The translations under genes were made by a program, and so were the position numbers. From the NCBI RefSeq assembly GCF_029223525.1, contig NZ_JARHTQ010000029.1:1-64000 (forward strand): DNA of 64,000 nt. Reading direction: 5' to 3'. Under the pieces are notes generated by a model that worked only from the letters and a program-made list of their open reading frames with translations, had not been told where the DNA came from and ran no database searches. This DNA comes from Streptantibioticus ferralitis (lineage in GTDB: Bacteria > Actinomycetota > Actinomycetes > Streptomycetales > Streptomycetaceae). Positions 54,463 to 63,056 of the stretch are shown here, one piece after another. Position 1 is the stretch's first letter, and each line of letters opens with the position of its first letter.

Positions 54463-54681
54463 ATGCGAGTCCTTGTCGACCAGAACCGCTGTCAGGGATA
54501 CGGGCAGTGCGTGTTCGCGGCACCGGCGGTGTTCCGGTTCCGGGGCGTCGAGTCGCTGGAGTACGACCACGTACCGGATGCGGAGTCCGACCGGGCCGTG
54601 GAACGGGCCGCGCTGGCCTGTCCGGTGCAGGCGATCACGCTCGGCCGGGGGGCCGAGGCCGGCGCCGGGGAGGTGCGGTGA
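54463..54681 (+). CDS. P450-type ferredoxin, probably [3Fe-4S]
   Basis: A 72-residue electron carrier. It has DQNRCQGYGQCVFAAPAVF and a distal ACPVQAI. That gives only three cluster Cys (about 9, 15 and 53), with a non-Cys residue at the second position of the usual CxxCxxC, which is typical of [3Fe-4S] ferredoxins that feed cytochromes P450 in Streptomyces. ATG 54463 follows GGAAGGGAAG. No P450 or reductase gene is in the window; the 200 bp after it hold only a short open frame and no recognisable partner, so the partner may be lost or elsewhere. Confidence 0.88.
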   Translation: MRVLVDQNRCQGYGQCVFAAPAVFRFRGVESLEYDHVPDAESDRAVERAALACPVQAITLGRGAEAGAGEVR

Positions 54682-54885
54682 TGGTCGGGTCGAGCGGACG
54701 GATTTGCCGAACATGCTGCTGCGCGGACCCGAGGAGCTCCGATTCGCCCACGACGGCATCACCGGCCGACCGCGGCCACGTCATACGGGCTGAGTGCCTC
54801 GCCCGCGCTTCGTCGACAGCACATCGCCCATGACGGGCCACCGCGTCCAAGACGGGCGTCCGCCCCCGTACGGAAAGGGAGTTCT

Positions 54886-56127
54886 GTGGAAGACCGCACC
54901 AAGCCGAGGTCCGCGGCTACCGGCCGATTCTCGCGACGACGCGTTCTGCAACTGTCCGGCTCGCTCGGGATTGCGGCGCTGAGCGCGGCAGGTTCGGCCG
55001 TCACGGCCAGCTACGCCACCACGCCCGGACCAGGCCGGAATACGAGCCGCGTCAGCGCGCCGCCGCCACGTGGCGCGCTCGGCACGAACTTCAACGGCGA
55101 TCCTGACTGGGCGAACTTCGCCGAACTCCAGGCGCTGTCTGCGACCTGGCTCCGTGGGTTCTTCGCCATGCCCGACGCCGATCACGGGGCAGTGGCCGGC
55201 CAACCCGTGATCCGGACACTGCTGGCGGCCGGCGCACGCGGCTACCGCACCGTGCTGTCGCTGAAATTCCCCTACTTCACCGAACCCGTACCCACTCCGG
55301 GAAGCCCCGCCATGGCGACCGCGCTGAGGCGGCTGGCCGATGCGCTGCCCGTCGTGATGGGCAAGGTGGACATCCTTGTCGTCGGCAACGAACCGTTCAT
55401 CGAATGCCTCGCCAATGACCGTGACACCAACCAACTCAACGTGTTCTACGAGACGATGGCGCGACACGTCATCGCCTACCGCGAACAGAACGGAAGCCCG
55501 AACCGCAAGACCACGCTCTACATGGGCGCGCTCAACCACCTGGACCTACCCGCCTGGCGCACGGCCGCCACCGACCGCTGGATGGCCTATGTGCGGGGCA
55601 CCCCGGCCCTAGACGGTGTGGACATCCATCCGCATCTGCCCGACGTGGCCGCCGGCCAGGCGTACCTCGACTACATCCTTCCGCGGCTGCGATCCGACCA
55701 GACGTTCCTGGCCACCGAGTTCTCGCTCGTGCTGTTCTGGCGCAAGCACCCGCGTGACCCGGTCTCCCGTGAGTTCACCGCTCGATACGGTCTGCCGTCC
55801 GGGACCTTGGTGTGGCAGGTCATCAAGGACGCCATCCAGCACCCGTTCAGCCAGCAGAAGTGGAACGACTTTCTGTCGATGTCGCCATGGTTCGCGAACA
55901 ACCGCGATTTCCTGCGAGACCAGGTCGAGAAGTTCCGCGCCACCGGACGACTCGCAGTCGCCACCTACGGCGTGACCCAGGACGCCGCCATGGTCTCCCA
56001 CTTCGGGCCGGACTCGACACCGTGGCTGCTGGACAGCCTGTTCTGTCCCTACACGGTGCAGTCCGGAGCACATGGCCTGCCCGGCCGGACGCTGCCATGG
56101 ACCGAAGAATTCCGGGCACTCCAGTGA
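54886..56127 (+). CDS. Tat-exported TIM-barrel glycoside-hydrolase-like protein
   Basis: A 413-residue exported protein. The twin-arginine signal SRRRVLQLSG (about 16-25) is followed by a hydrophobic core. The mature domain has GALGTNFNGDPDWANFAELQ, ATWLRGFFAMPDADHGAVAG, VDILVVGNEPFIECL (possible acid/base Glu), DGVDIHPHLPDVAAGQAYLD and FLATEFSLVLFWRKHP (possible nucleophile Glu), a pattern of two strand-end Glu residues as in clan A glycosidases. GTG 54886 after GGAAAGGGA is the start. Substrate unknown; family assignment is by fold pattern only. Confidence 0.7.
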   Translation: MEDRTKPRSAATGRFSRRRVLQLSGSLGIAALSAAGSAVTASYATTPGPGRNTSRVSAPPPRGALGTNFNGDPDWANFAELQALSATWLRGFFAMPDADHGAVAGQPVIRTLLAAGARGYRTVLSLKFPYFTEPVPTPGSPAMATALRRLADALPVVMGKVDILVVGNEPFIECLANDRDTNQLNVFYETMARHVIAYREQNGSPNRKTTLYMGALNHLDLPAWRTAATDRWMAYVRGTPALDGVDIHPHLPDVAAGQAYLDYILPRLRSDQTFLATEFSLVLFWRKHPRDPVSREFTARYGLPSGTLVWQVIKDAIQHPFSQQKWNDFLSMSPWFANNRDFLRDQVEKFRATGRLAVATYGVTQDAAMVSHFGPDSTPWLLDSLFCPYTVQSGAHGLPGRTLPWTEEFRALQ

Positions 56128-56578
56128 CGGTGGCGCCGTGGCCACAGCGCCCAAAGACTGCTCCTCGCCGTCGCCCGGGCCCATGAGGCGAGGGGAAGAA
56201 CGGCTGCACGTACCGGACGCGGACGTGCTGCGCGACCGGCAATGGCCGACGAGTCGGGGCGTGCCGGTAGTGGCGGGAAAATCCGTGAACCGTCGCTGAG
56301 CGGGGTCGTTACCCCGCTTGGTGCCCTGTGACCGCCTGGCCGCCGGGCCAGCCCATCAGCCACCGCGGACATCGCCTGGAAGGACCGCTCATGCCGCTGA
56401 TCGACGTGCTCACCACCGTGGTGCGGCGATGTGCCGCCGCACCACGGCGGTCGCGCGGGGCGTGGGCGGTGCGGCGGGCTGCTGGTGCGGCAGCTGGGTG
56501 GCGCCACGGAAAGTCCGTGGCATTAGCAGTCCCCCGGGCCGCTTGGCGCGGGGGTCGACGTGAGAGGACGGATCATTG
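56128..56578. other. Intergenic interval with only weak small frames
   Basis: About 450 bp. A short frame from ATG 56391 (62 codons, after GGAAGGACC) ends just before the next gene, but its Arg/Ala-rich product does not look convincing. Confidence 0.45.
56300..56317. terminator. Hairpin terminator
   Basis: GCGGGGT-CGTT-ACCCCGC, a perfect 7-bp stem with a stable tetraloop, lying between the TIM-barrel gene and the nuclease gene. Confidence 0.65.
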
Positions 56579-58441
56579 ATGAGACACGACCATCTGACGA
56601 TGCGGGAGGGGCGACGGCGGTGGATGGCCGCCGTGGTCGCCGTCCTGAGCGTGCTGGCGGCACTGGCCACGAGCGTGACGCTGACCGCCACGGCGGCGCA
56701 GGCCGTGAACGACGACGGCACTTCGCCGTTCGCCACATATAACATGCATGGCTCTGACAACGGCTTAGCCTGGCGGTCGGAGATCGCGCCGCTGGCCGCA
56801 ACTAACCACGTGGTGGCGCTGCAGGAGGTCGGTGCCGGGCCGCCCATGCCGGTGGACGACCACCGCAGCAACTACTACCAGATCCGGCTCACGCCGAGCC
56901 GCGCCCCCCAGCCCAGTTCCGTCACGCGAGTGACCTGGCCGGCCGGCCCCAACGGCAGCAGCCGCTACGTGTACTACCTGCAGACCGACCCCCGCAGGGT
57001 CGCCCACACCGGCCAGGACACGTGGGACGGCGGCCAGATGAACCTGGCAACGGTCACCGACACCCTGGCCAATGACGTCCGTGTGCTGGAGAACCCGGCC
57101 TACAACCCGGACCCCAACGCCCCGAACAACCGTTACCGGGCGCGCCCCCTGCTCGGCCTGCGGTTCGGCAACACCTGGTACTGGAACACCCACGCCCGCG
57201 GCGAGGACGTGCAAGGACTGCTCGACGAGGTCCGCGACTTCGCGGCTACCGACCGCCGGAACTGGGTCCTGGTCGGTGACTTCAACGTCGACATCCTCAA
57301 CCGCACCAACGACCAGGCCCGCAACTCGCTGCATCTGCGCGCCGACGAGACCCTGGTGCGCAACGGTCAGCCGACGTTCATCAACGGCAACACCCCCAGC
57401 GAGCTGGACTACGCGGTCACGCGCGGCCTGCCTGCAGGGTTCACCGCGACCGTTCCCCAGGGTGGCGGATCCGACCACGTGCCCGTGGAGTTCGCCCAGA
57501 CGCCGCCGCCGGCCAGGGCGGCACGTCCGGCCCATGCCTTCCGCACGGTGCTGGCCACCCCGACCGGCCATCTGCTGACGGAGAGTCCGGACCGTGTGAT
57601 CACGGTCGCGGACGCCCGCTACGACAGCAACCAGACCTTCCAGATGTACACCACCAACGCGCTCACCCACTACCTGCAGAACGTCGGCACCGGGGACTGC
57701 ATCGCGGTCGCCGCGAACGCCCGCCGGGACGTGACCTCCCCGATAGTCCCCGACAAGTTCGACGACCCACGAGCACAGTGGACACTCAGCCACCTGGAGG
57801 ACGACCAGGCATACGACCAGGACAACGGCGGACCGCAACGCTGGCAGAACGTGGCCTTCCCCGGGCTCTGCCTGACCCCGGTCAGCAGTTCGGTGACCGC
57901 GGCACCGTGCACCGACTACGGCAGCCAGCGGTGGTGGGACAGCCCTTCGTCCCTCCCCACGGGCTGGCAGATCACCGGCTCGAACGTGCGACTCGAATCC
58001 GCGTATCTCGGAGGCCGACTGCGCCGGGCCGGCAAGGTCACCGGGACCTCGGTCTACACCCAGCCCACACCGCCGAAGTGGTGGTGGATCTACTGGCTGC
58101 TCTACGAGAAGCAGGAGTTCGGCTGGAACATCCAGCGGATCAGCAAGGACGACAACCTGGTCCGAATCCAGAGCCTGGACGGCGACGCCTGGTGCCTGAG
58201 CAGCCGCGACGAGCACGCCACCACGTCAACGGGTGCCGTGCTCCAGGAGTGTGACGATGCCCGCGGTGTCGCCGGGGCCGGCCAGCGCTGGCTGGCCGAG
58301 AGCTACGCGGACGGGACTATCCGGTACCGCAACGAGGCCAACCACCTGTGCCTGCAGGCCCCCGACGCCGACCACGGCAACGTCAGCCTCTACAAATGCG
58401 AGGACATCCCCGCCGAACGCTGGAGCGTGGTAAACCCCTGA
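56579..58441 (+). CDS. Secreted CdtB-like nuclease fused to a lectin-like region
   Basis: A 620-residue exported protein. The signal peptide (about 1-42) ends near TAAQAV. The first domain (about 47-310) is of the DNase I/EEP fold with CdtB-like marks: FATYNMHGSDN, HVVALQEVGAGPP (catalytic Glu), WYWNTHARGED, NWVLVGDFNVD (catalytic Asp, Asn), SELDYAV and GGGSDHVPVEF (catalytic Asp-His). The second region (about 330-620) has repeated QRW and ricin-like segments (LCLTPVSSSVTAAPC, WCLSSRDEHATT, LCLQAPDADHGNVSLYKCED), like the lectin subunits CdtA and CdtC. All nuclease residues look intact. This is thus a single-chain toxin-like design; a secreted nuclease with sugar binding is the conservative reading. 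ATG 56579 follows GAGAGGAC. Confidence 0.82.
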   Translation: MRHDHLTMREGRRRWMAAVVAVLSVLAALATSVTLTATAAQAVNDDGTSPFATYNMHGSDNGLAWRSEIAPLAATNHVVALQEVGAGPPMPVDDHRSNYYQIRLTPSRAPQPSSVTRVTWPAGPNGSSRYVYYLQTDPRRVAHTGQDTWDGGQMNLATVTDTLANDVRVLENPAYNPDPNAPNNRYRARPLLGLRFGNTWYWNTHARGEDVQGLLDEVRDFAATDRRNWVLVGDFNVDILNRTNDQARNSLHLRADETLVRNGQPTFINGNTPSELDYAVTRGLPAGFTATVPQGGGSDHVPVEFAQTPPPARAARPAHAFRTVLATPTGHLLTESPDRVITVADARYDSNQTFQMYTTNALTHYLQNVGTGDCIAVAANARRDVTSPIVPDKFDDPRAQWTLSHLEDDQAYDQDNGGPQRWQNVAFPGLCLTPVSSSVTAAPCTDYGSQRWWDSPSSLPTGWQITGSNVRLESAYLGGRLRRAGKVTGTSVYTQPTPPKWWWIYWLLYEKQEFGWNIQRISKDDNLVRIQSLDGDAWCLSSRDEHATTSTGAVLQECDDARGVAGAGQRWLAESYADGTIRYRNEANHLCLQAPDADHGNVSLYKCEDIPAERWSVVNP

Positions 58442-58640
58442 AACCCCACCGGGCTGCCTGGACCGCCACACGGCCGACCCAGGCAGCCCGGCCCCCGTGG
58501 ACGCGGGTTGCCACCACCACACACCGCCCATGCCGTAGCCGTGCAGGACGAGAAAGCGTGTCAGCGCAACTTCGGTACGGGGCCAGGGCTTGTCATATCG
58601 GCCGAGAGCAGTTGCGCCGCGAGCAGGTACGGCGGCACCA

Positions 58641-58733
58641 GACCAGATCATCCGAGACAACAGTCGGCATCCATACGCCAGGGACCAGATCACCTGGGAT
58701 TTCCCGCAGCCATGCGTCTCAGTTGATCTGGTC
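58641..58733. repeat. Three copies of GACCAGATCA
   Basis: Two direct copies (58641-58650, 58683-58692) and one inverted copy (58724-58733) lie in the noncoding lead to a recombinase relic. They may be recombinase binding sites or transposon-end sequence. The rest of 58442-58812 has no gene. Confidence 0.55.
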
Positions 58734-58812
58734 GTCGCAGGTCCTGGGCCCGGCCTCGGACCAGACCGTCCGAGACGGGACACCGAGTGTCGGAAGACGC
58801 GACGGCCAGTTG

Positions 58813-60411
58813 AAGGACTTCGACTTCTCGACTCTGCCGGTCGCCGAGCCGATGCAGCGGTCCCTGGCCGCCGCGTTGGCCGCCGCGGTCAAGGGCTGGA
58901 GCTCCCACGAGACCTCCCCCCGCCAGTTCCGGGAGTTGAAGGGGTTCGCCGAGTTCGCCTCGCAGCAGGAGCGGCCTCCGCACGACCTGGACGAGCTCAA
59001 CGCCGCCTTGTTGAAAGCCTGGTCGCTGCGGCTGAAGGACAGCCCAGGTGGTCGGGCCATGTTCCGGAACGTGACTGCCTTGCTGCGCAAGGATCCACGC
59101 GTTCACACCGGCCCAGCGGCTGAGGAGTTGGCCCGTCGGGTGCCCATGCTGCCCAGGCAGCGGAAGTCGTATGCGGCCACGGAACTTGACCAGATCCGAC
59201 TGACGGCCCGGCGGACCTTCCGGTCTGCGCTGCTGCGGATCGAGAAGAACGCCGCGTACTTGGAACGCGGTCGGGCTGTTGCCCGGATCCGCAGCCCGGC
59301 CCGGACGGCGGTCCGGGCCGCCATCTGATCCGCATCCACCCCGAGGACGTCACCGACGAACAGGATGAAGACGACGAGGACGAGGACGATGACGGTGACG
59401 GTGACGGTGACAAAGCTAAGGACGTCGGCGAGCCACACCTTCTGATTCGCAGTCACCACTTCAAGACCGCCACTGACCCGGACAGCGCAACCATCGGCCG
59501 ACTGAGCGGCCGGTCCCATGGGTCGCTATCGCCCCTGTGATCAAAGCTATCCGTGTGCTGGAACGCATCGTCCCCGAGGGGAAGTCGCTGTTCGACTCGG
59601 CCATTCATAATCCCCCGTACGCGCATCTTCGCACCGGGGCACTGGGGCAGTTGGCCATCCGTGAGCGGATCGAGGAGTTCGTGGCCTGGGCGAACGCCGA
59701 GGCCGCGGCTCAGGGGCTCCCCGGTGAGGTGATCCCGCCCGACCCTTACGGTGGTTTCGGGCTCGCGCGTTTCCGTCGCTCGCTTGGCACATCGCCCGCC
59801 GCCCCGGCGGCCTGGTGGCCCTGGCGATCCAGTACGGGCATCTGCGCACCGCCTTGGACCACGATGAGTCCGGCCGCTACGGGAGCCGCAGCCGTCAGGG
59901 CATCCATGGTCTGATCGACGTCGAGACCGCCCTGGCCACCGCGGACGCGGCAGCGGACCTGCACGATCGCTTCCAGAACGGGGAGGGCATCTCCGGTCCG
60001 GCTGCCGCCGAGCTCTGCTGGAAGCCTCGACCGGCCCGCTGTTTCGCGGGGCGCCGGTTAAGCTCGACTTCGCCCGCAAGCACGGGCTCGCGCGTCGGCA
60101 CCTGGCCCGTGACGGCGGCGTCCTCTACGACAACCCCCACGCACTGCTACAAGCGCGACCGAGCCCTGTGCGAGCGGGACGGCCACCGCGATGCCCCGAG
60201 TCTGGACCGGTGCGTCGCCGGCTGCGGCAACATCGTCCGCACCAACCAGCACGCCGCCCTGCTGCGCGAGCGCGCGACCCACCTGGAGCACAAGGCCGCG
60301 CGGCTCCCCGGCCCCATCGGGGACAGGCTTCGCCACAATGCCGCCAGGCTCCGCGGCTGGGCAGACGAGCACGACCGCACCCGATTCACCCGTCAGGAGA
60401 CCACCGCGTGA
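58813..60411 (+). pseudogene. Tn554-like tyrosine recombinase, several frameshifts
   Basis: Consecutive frames encode one large recombinase: FDFSTLPVAEPMQRSLAAAL, KGFAEFASQQERPPHDLDEL and RQRKSYAATELDQIRLTARR up to about 59270; then IRSHHFKTATDPDSATIGRL; then VIKAIRVLERIVPEGKSLFD and NPPYAHLRTGALGQLAIRER; then QYGHLRTALDHDESGRYGSR (containing the integrase HLR region) and VETALATADAAADLHDRFQN; then CVAGCGNIVRTNQHAALLRE and a RGWADEHDRTRFTRQE tail. At least three frame changes make it inactive. Its end overlaps the next gene by GTGA. Confidence 0.75.
59361..59412. repeat. Acidic GAC/GAG triplet-hexamer repeat
   Basis: A run of GACGAGGAC and GACGGT units encodes only Asp, Glu and Gly. It lies within the recombinase relic at one of its frame changes and is a likely slippage site. 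Confidence 0.7.
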
Positions 60412-60818
60412 GCCCCGCACCCGCCGAACGCGACCGCATCCGTGCCGCGATGGACCGCATCCTCACCGGAGTCCCGGAACGCTCCAACGGAGCCCTGACC
60501 ATCGTCGCCTTGGCCGTGGAGGCCGACGTCCCCAGGAAGGGATTGACCCAGCGTCATGTCGATCTCAAGAACGAGTTCTACGAGGGCGTAAAGGCCCGCG
60601 GCGGCACCCCGGACGTCGAGGCACGGCTCCGCAAGAAGATCGTCGAGCTCAAGAAGACCATCGCGAACAAGAACGACGAGATCGCTCAACTCAAGGCGGA
60701 TGTCGAGGGCTTTCTCGCGGAGAACACCAGGCTCACGCTGGAGAACCAGGAGTTGCGCGACGTGCTCAGCGACAACGAGGCCAACGTGACCCCGATGCGG
60801 CCCGCACCGGGCCGGTGA
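60408..60818 (+). CDS. Transposon-associated coiled-coil protein (TnpC-like)
   Basis: A 136-residue soluble protein: ERSNGALTIVALAVEADVPR, GLTQRHVDLKNEFYEGVKAR and then a long coiled coil (about 75-120, KKIVELKKTIANKNDEIAQL, LTLENQELRDVLSD). Proteins of this type follow Tn554-like recombinases and are the third transposition protein. GTG 60408 overlaps the recombinase stop. It is intact although its partner is broken. A decayed relative is at 24690-25020. Confidence 0.75.
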   Translation: MSPAPAERDRIRAAMDRILTGVPERSNGALTIVALAVEADVPRKGLTQRHVDLKNEFYEGVKARGGTPDVEARLRKKIVELKKTIANKNDEIAQLKADVEGFLAENTRLTLENQELRDVLSDNEANVTPMRPAPGR

Positions 60819-60856
60819 CGCTTTCCCGCAGCCTTCGTGTCCCAGTCTGCGGGTTA

Positions 60857-61138
60857 CTACTGCGGTTCCGCCTCGGCTTGGACTACCCATGCTGCCGCCG
60901 CTGCGAGATCGGACGCCGTCCCGGCGGGGGCGTAGGTGAAGCCGTCCCACTCCTCCAGCGCCCTGGGATCGTCAGGGCGGAGGTGGCTGGCGCCGCCGTG
61001 CAGCGGCCGGTGGCGCCGGTAGATGTCCAGGGGCGGGCGGCGCCGCTTCTCGTAGGGTGCGAGTGGGTCGGCCGGGTCGACGTGTGAGGCCACGCGCGAT
61101 GGCTGGTTCGGCGGTCCGGGTCGGCTGTGCTTGCCCAT
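60857..61138 (-). CDS. DUF6087 family protein
   Basis: A 93-residue protein with ADPLAPYEKRRRPPLDIYRR, HRPLHGGASHLRPDDPRALE and EWDGFTYAPAGTASDLAAAA, related to 30211-30504. It starts 14 bp after the stop of the HTH regulator on the same strand, so the two form an operon, a recurrent pairing in Streptomyces. Function unknown. Confidence 0.78.
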   Translation of the reverse strand: MGKHSRPGPPNQPSRVASHVDPADPLAPYEKRRRPPLDIYRRHRPLHGGASHLRPDDPRALEEWDGFTYAPAGTASDLAAAAAWVVQAEAEPQ

Positions 61139-61151
61139 GGTCTCGACGATC

Positions 61152-62084
61152 TCAGGCCGTAACCGTGGTCGGCCGGGCGGCGGCGAGATCCTTCGCCAGG
61201 GTGCGGACCTCGTCCACTGCGGCGGTTCGGTACGGCCGGGCGGCGTCCAGCAGCGTGTTCAGCCGGGACGCCACCAAAGTGGAGTCGACTCGGGAGGCGT
61301 CGTCGAGCGCCTTGTCGGCCGCGTTGGCGGCCTGCTCAGGCTCGCCCTCGTCGAACAGGGCGGCGGCCAGCCCAACGCGGTCCATGACGCGCACCCGCTC
61401 GAACCCGTGCTTGCGCAGCCTGAGTGTGTCCTGGAAGTGGGTGCTCGCTCGACCGCCAGGGCGGCCGAGCCCAGTCAGGTCGCGGGCGGAGACCGCGCGG
61501 GCGCCGGCGTGCTCGGCGGCGTCGAAGTATGCCACCCACTTGGGCACCTGGTCCCCGAGCCCGTCGGCCAGCAGCTCGTCCGCCTGGGCGAGGTGGCCCT
61601 CGGCCTGGCACTCGTTACCGAGGGCCGCGTGCACCCGGCCGGTCTGGGAGGCGACCAGCGCCCTGCTCCGGAGCATCCGCTCGGCGGCCAGGATCAGCGG
61701 GGCGCCCACGGCCAGCTTCAGGGTGTCGCGGCGGTTCATGAACAGGTCCATCTGCGTCCATCCGGCCAGGGCCTCGGTGGCTGCCTCGGTCAGCAGCGGC
61801 AACTGGATCGTATCCAGCGCGGGACCGGTAGCCGCCAAGCCGAGATCACCAGGGGTAAGCGGTTCGCCGACCGCCTCGTAGACCACCTCCGCAAGCAGGG
61901 CAGGCACCGGCGGGCGGGGCCGCTCACCGTCCATCCAACGACGTACCCGGGTGGCATCCGGGGCAACCTGCCGGTGACCTTGCGCTTTGGCTTTGGTAGC
62001 CACCCGGCGCGCGATCTCCCCGTGGGACAGACCGGTCGCCGCGATCCACAGTGACAGGTGCGGGTTGCCGGTTCCGCTGGTCAC
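61152..62084 (-). CDS. HTH transcriptional regulator with TPR-like C-terminus
   Basis: A 310-residue regulator. The N-terminal HTH region has LWIAATGLSHGEIARRVATK and VAPDATRVRRWMDGERPRPP; a short conserved NRRDTLKLAVGAPLILAAER segment follows; the C-terminal half is helical repeats (LVASQTGRVHAALGNECQAE, LAAALFDEGEPEQAANAADK). I chose GTG 62084 because GAGG lies 8 bp upstream and the HTH then starts at the normal distance. It seems shorter than usual between about 118 and 130, possibly from an internal deletion. It is followed by the DUF6087 gene. Confidence 0.82.
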   Translation of the reverse strand: MTSGTGNPHLSLWIAATGLSHGEIARRVATKAKAQGHRQVAPDATRVRRWMDGERPRPPVPALLAEVVYEAVGEPLTPGDLGLAATGPALDTIQLPLLTEAATEALAGWTQMDLFMNRRDTLKLAVGAPLILAAERMLRSRALVASQTGRVHAALGNECQAEGHLAQADELLADGLGDQVPKWVAYFDAAEHAGARAVSARDLTGLGRPGGRASTHFQDTLRLRKHGFERVRVMDRVGLAAALFDEGEPEQAANAADKALDDASRVDSTLVASRLNTLLDAARPYRTAAVDEVRTLAKDLAAARPTTVTA

Positions 62085-62394
62085 CTGGTCCTCATCCTCC
62101 CCGACCTTGGTCACGGAGCGCGGCGATTTCCCCACGGTTCGCGGCACCTACGGTACTGGTCAGATGCGGTGGTGATCGCGTCGGTCACTTGCGCGGTTTT
62201 CGCGAGTTCCCGCTCTTTCAGCTCAGGTGTCGCCGAGATGACCCGGTGTCAACGCTCGCTGAGCTCCCGGTCGCCTTCGGCGAACATCGGGGCGACGTGC
62301 CGCGTACAACCAAGCCCGGAGCGTCCTGGCACACGCTGGCAGCCAAACCGCGGCCAAGTCTCATCCCATCCACGGCACCGGTTCCGTACCCGTC

Positions 62395-62541
62395 CGGTAC
62401 GGAACCAGCCTCCTGGCCTGCTCGCGGGACGAGTTCCGGCACGACGACATCACTGCTGCGATCAAGCAGTCGGGCATGACGCCCTACCACTGGCTGGCCA
62501 TCCACGACGCGGCGCGGACGATGGGCATCACCCGCGGGTGA
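62395..62541 (+). pseudogene. Short C-terminal fragment of unknown protein
   Basis: A plus-strand frame ends RDEFRHDDITAAIKQSGMTP and YHWLAIHDAARTMGITRG at a TGA. Its codon bias looks genuine. No start or family is recognisable. Confidence 0.35.
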
Positions 62542-62699
62542 GTGATCCCCGTGGTCGGGTTGACCTGCTTTGCCGGACGAAGGGCCGGCCCTTCTACGAC
62601 CTTGGGACAACGGAACAACCATCAGCGCTAACCACTTGGTCGTGACGTGGAGGGCCCCGGCGTGTGCTGCCTGCCGGAGCCCTCCACGTTGTTGTGGTT

Positions 62700-62960
62700 G
62701 GTCAGTGGCGGGGCTCCAGCGGGGCGACATGCACTGATCCTCGCCGGTGCCGAGCCTGAAGGGCAGGGCAATGCGGTCGAGCGCGAAAGGCTCGCCGGGA
62801 GCGTGGACGGTCCAGCCGCACCGGGTGTAGAAGGCACCGAGGTCGCGGCGTACGAGCCGCGCCGTACAGCAGGACGCAGCCGAGCTGCTGGTGGACCTGC
62901 CGGGCCCGCCTGAGCGGCGCGGCGCAGGATGGATCGCGCCGTTTGCCACCGGCGGGTCGA
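62700..62960 (-). pseudogene. GNAT acetyltransferase C-terminal relic
   Basis: Minus-strand frames give VHQQLGCVLLYGAAR, then after a shift RDLGAFYTRCGWTVHAPGEP and FALDRIALPFRLGTGED. The AFYTRCGW segment is the usual GNAT C-terminal motif. The frame break and missing N-terminus make it a relic. Confidence 0.5.
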
Positions 62961-63056
62961 CGCCAATCATTACGAATCGGACTGTGTCCACATTCCACGG
63001 GGTACATCCAGATCGGTGGCAAGCAGACTACGGATCGCGAGAGGTGGGGCTCGTGC

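Noticed and set aside
54682..54885. Start of an FAD reductase or end of a P450 after the ferredoxin
   Set aside because: The frames give only short Cys/Arg-rich or unrelated peptides; no dinucleotide or heme motif is visible.
56765..58216. 483-codon minus-strand frame opposite the CdtB-like gene
   Set aside because: Antisense shadow without recognisable motifs.
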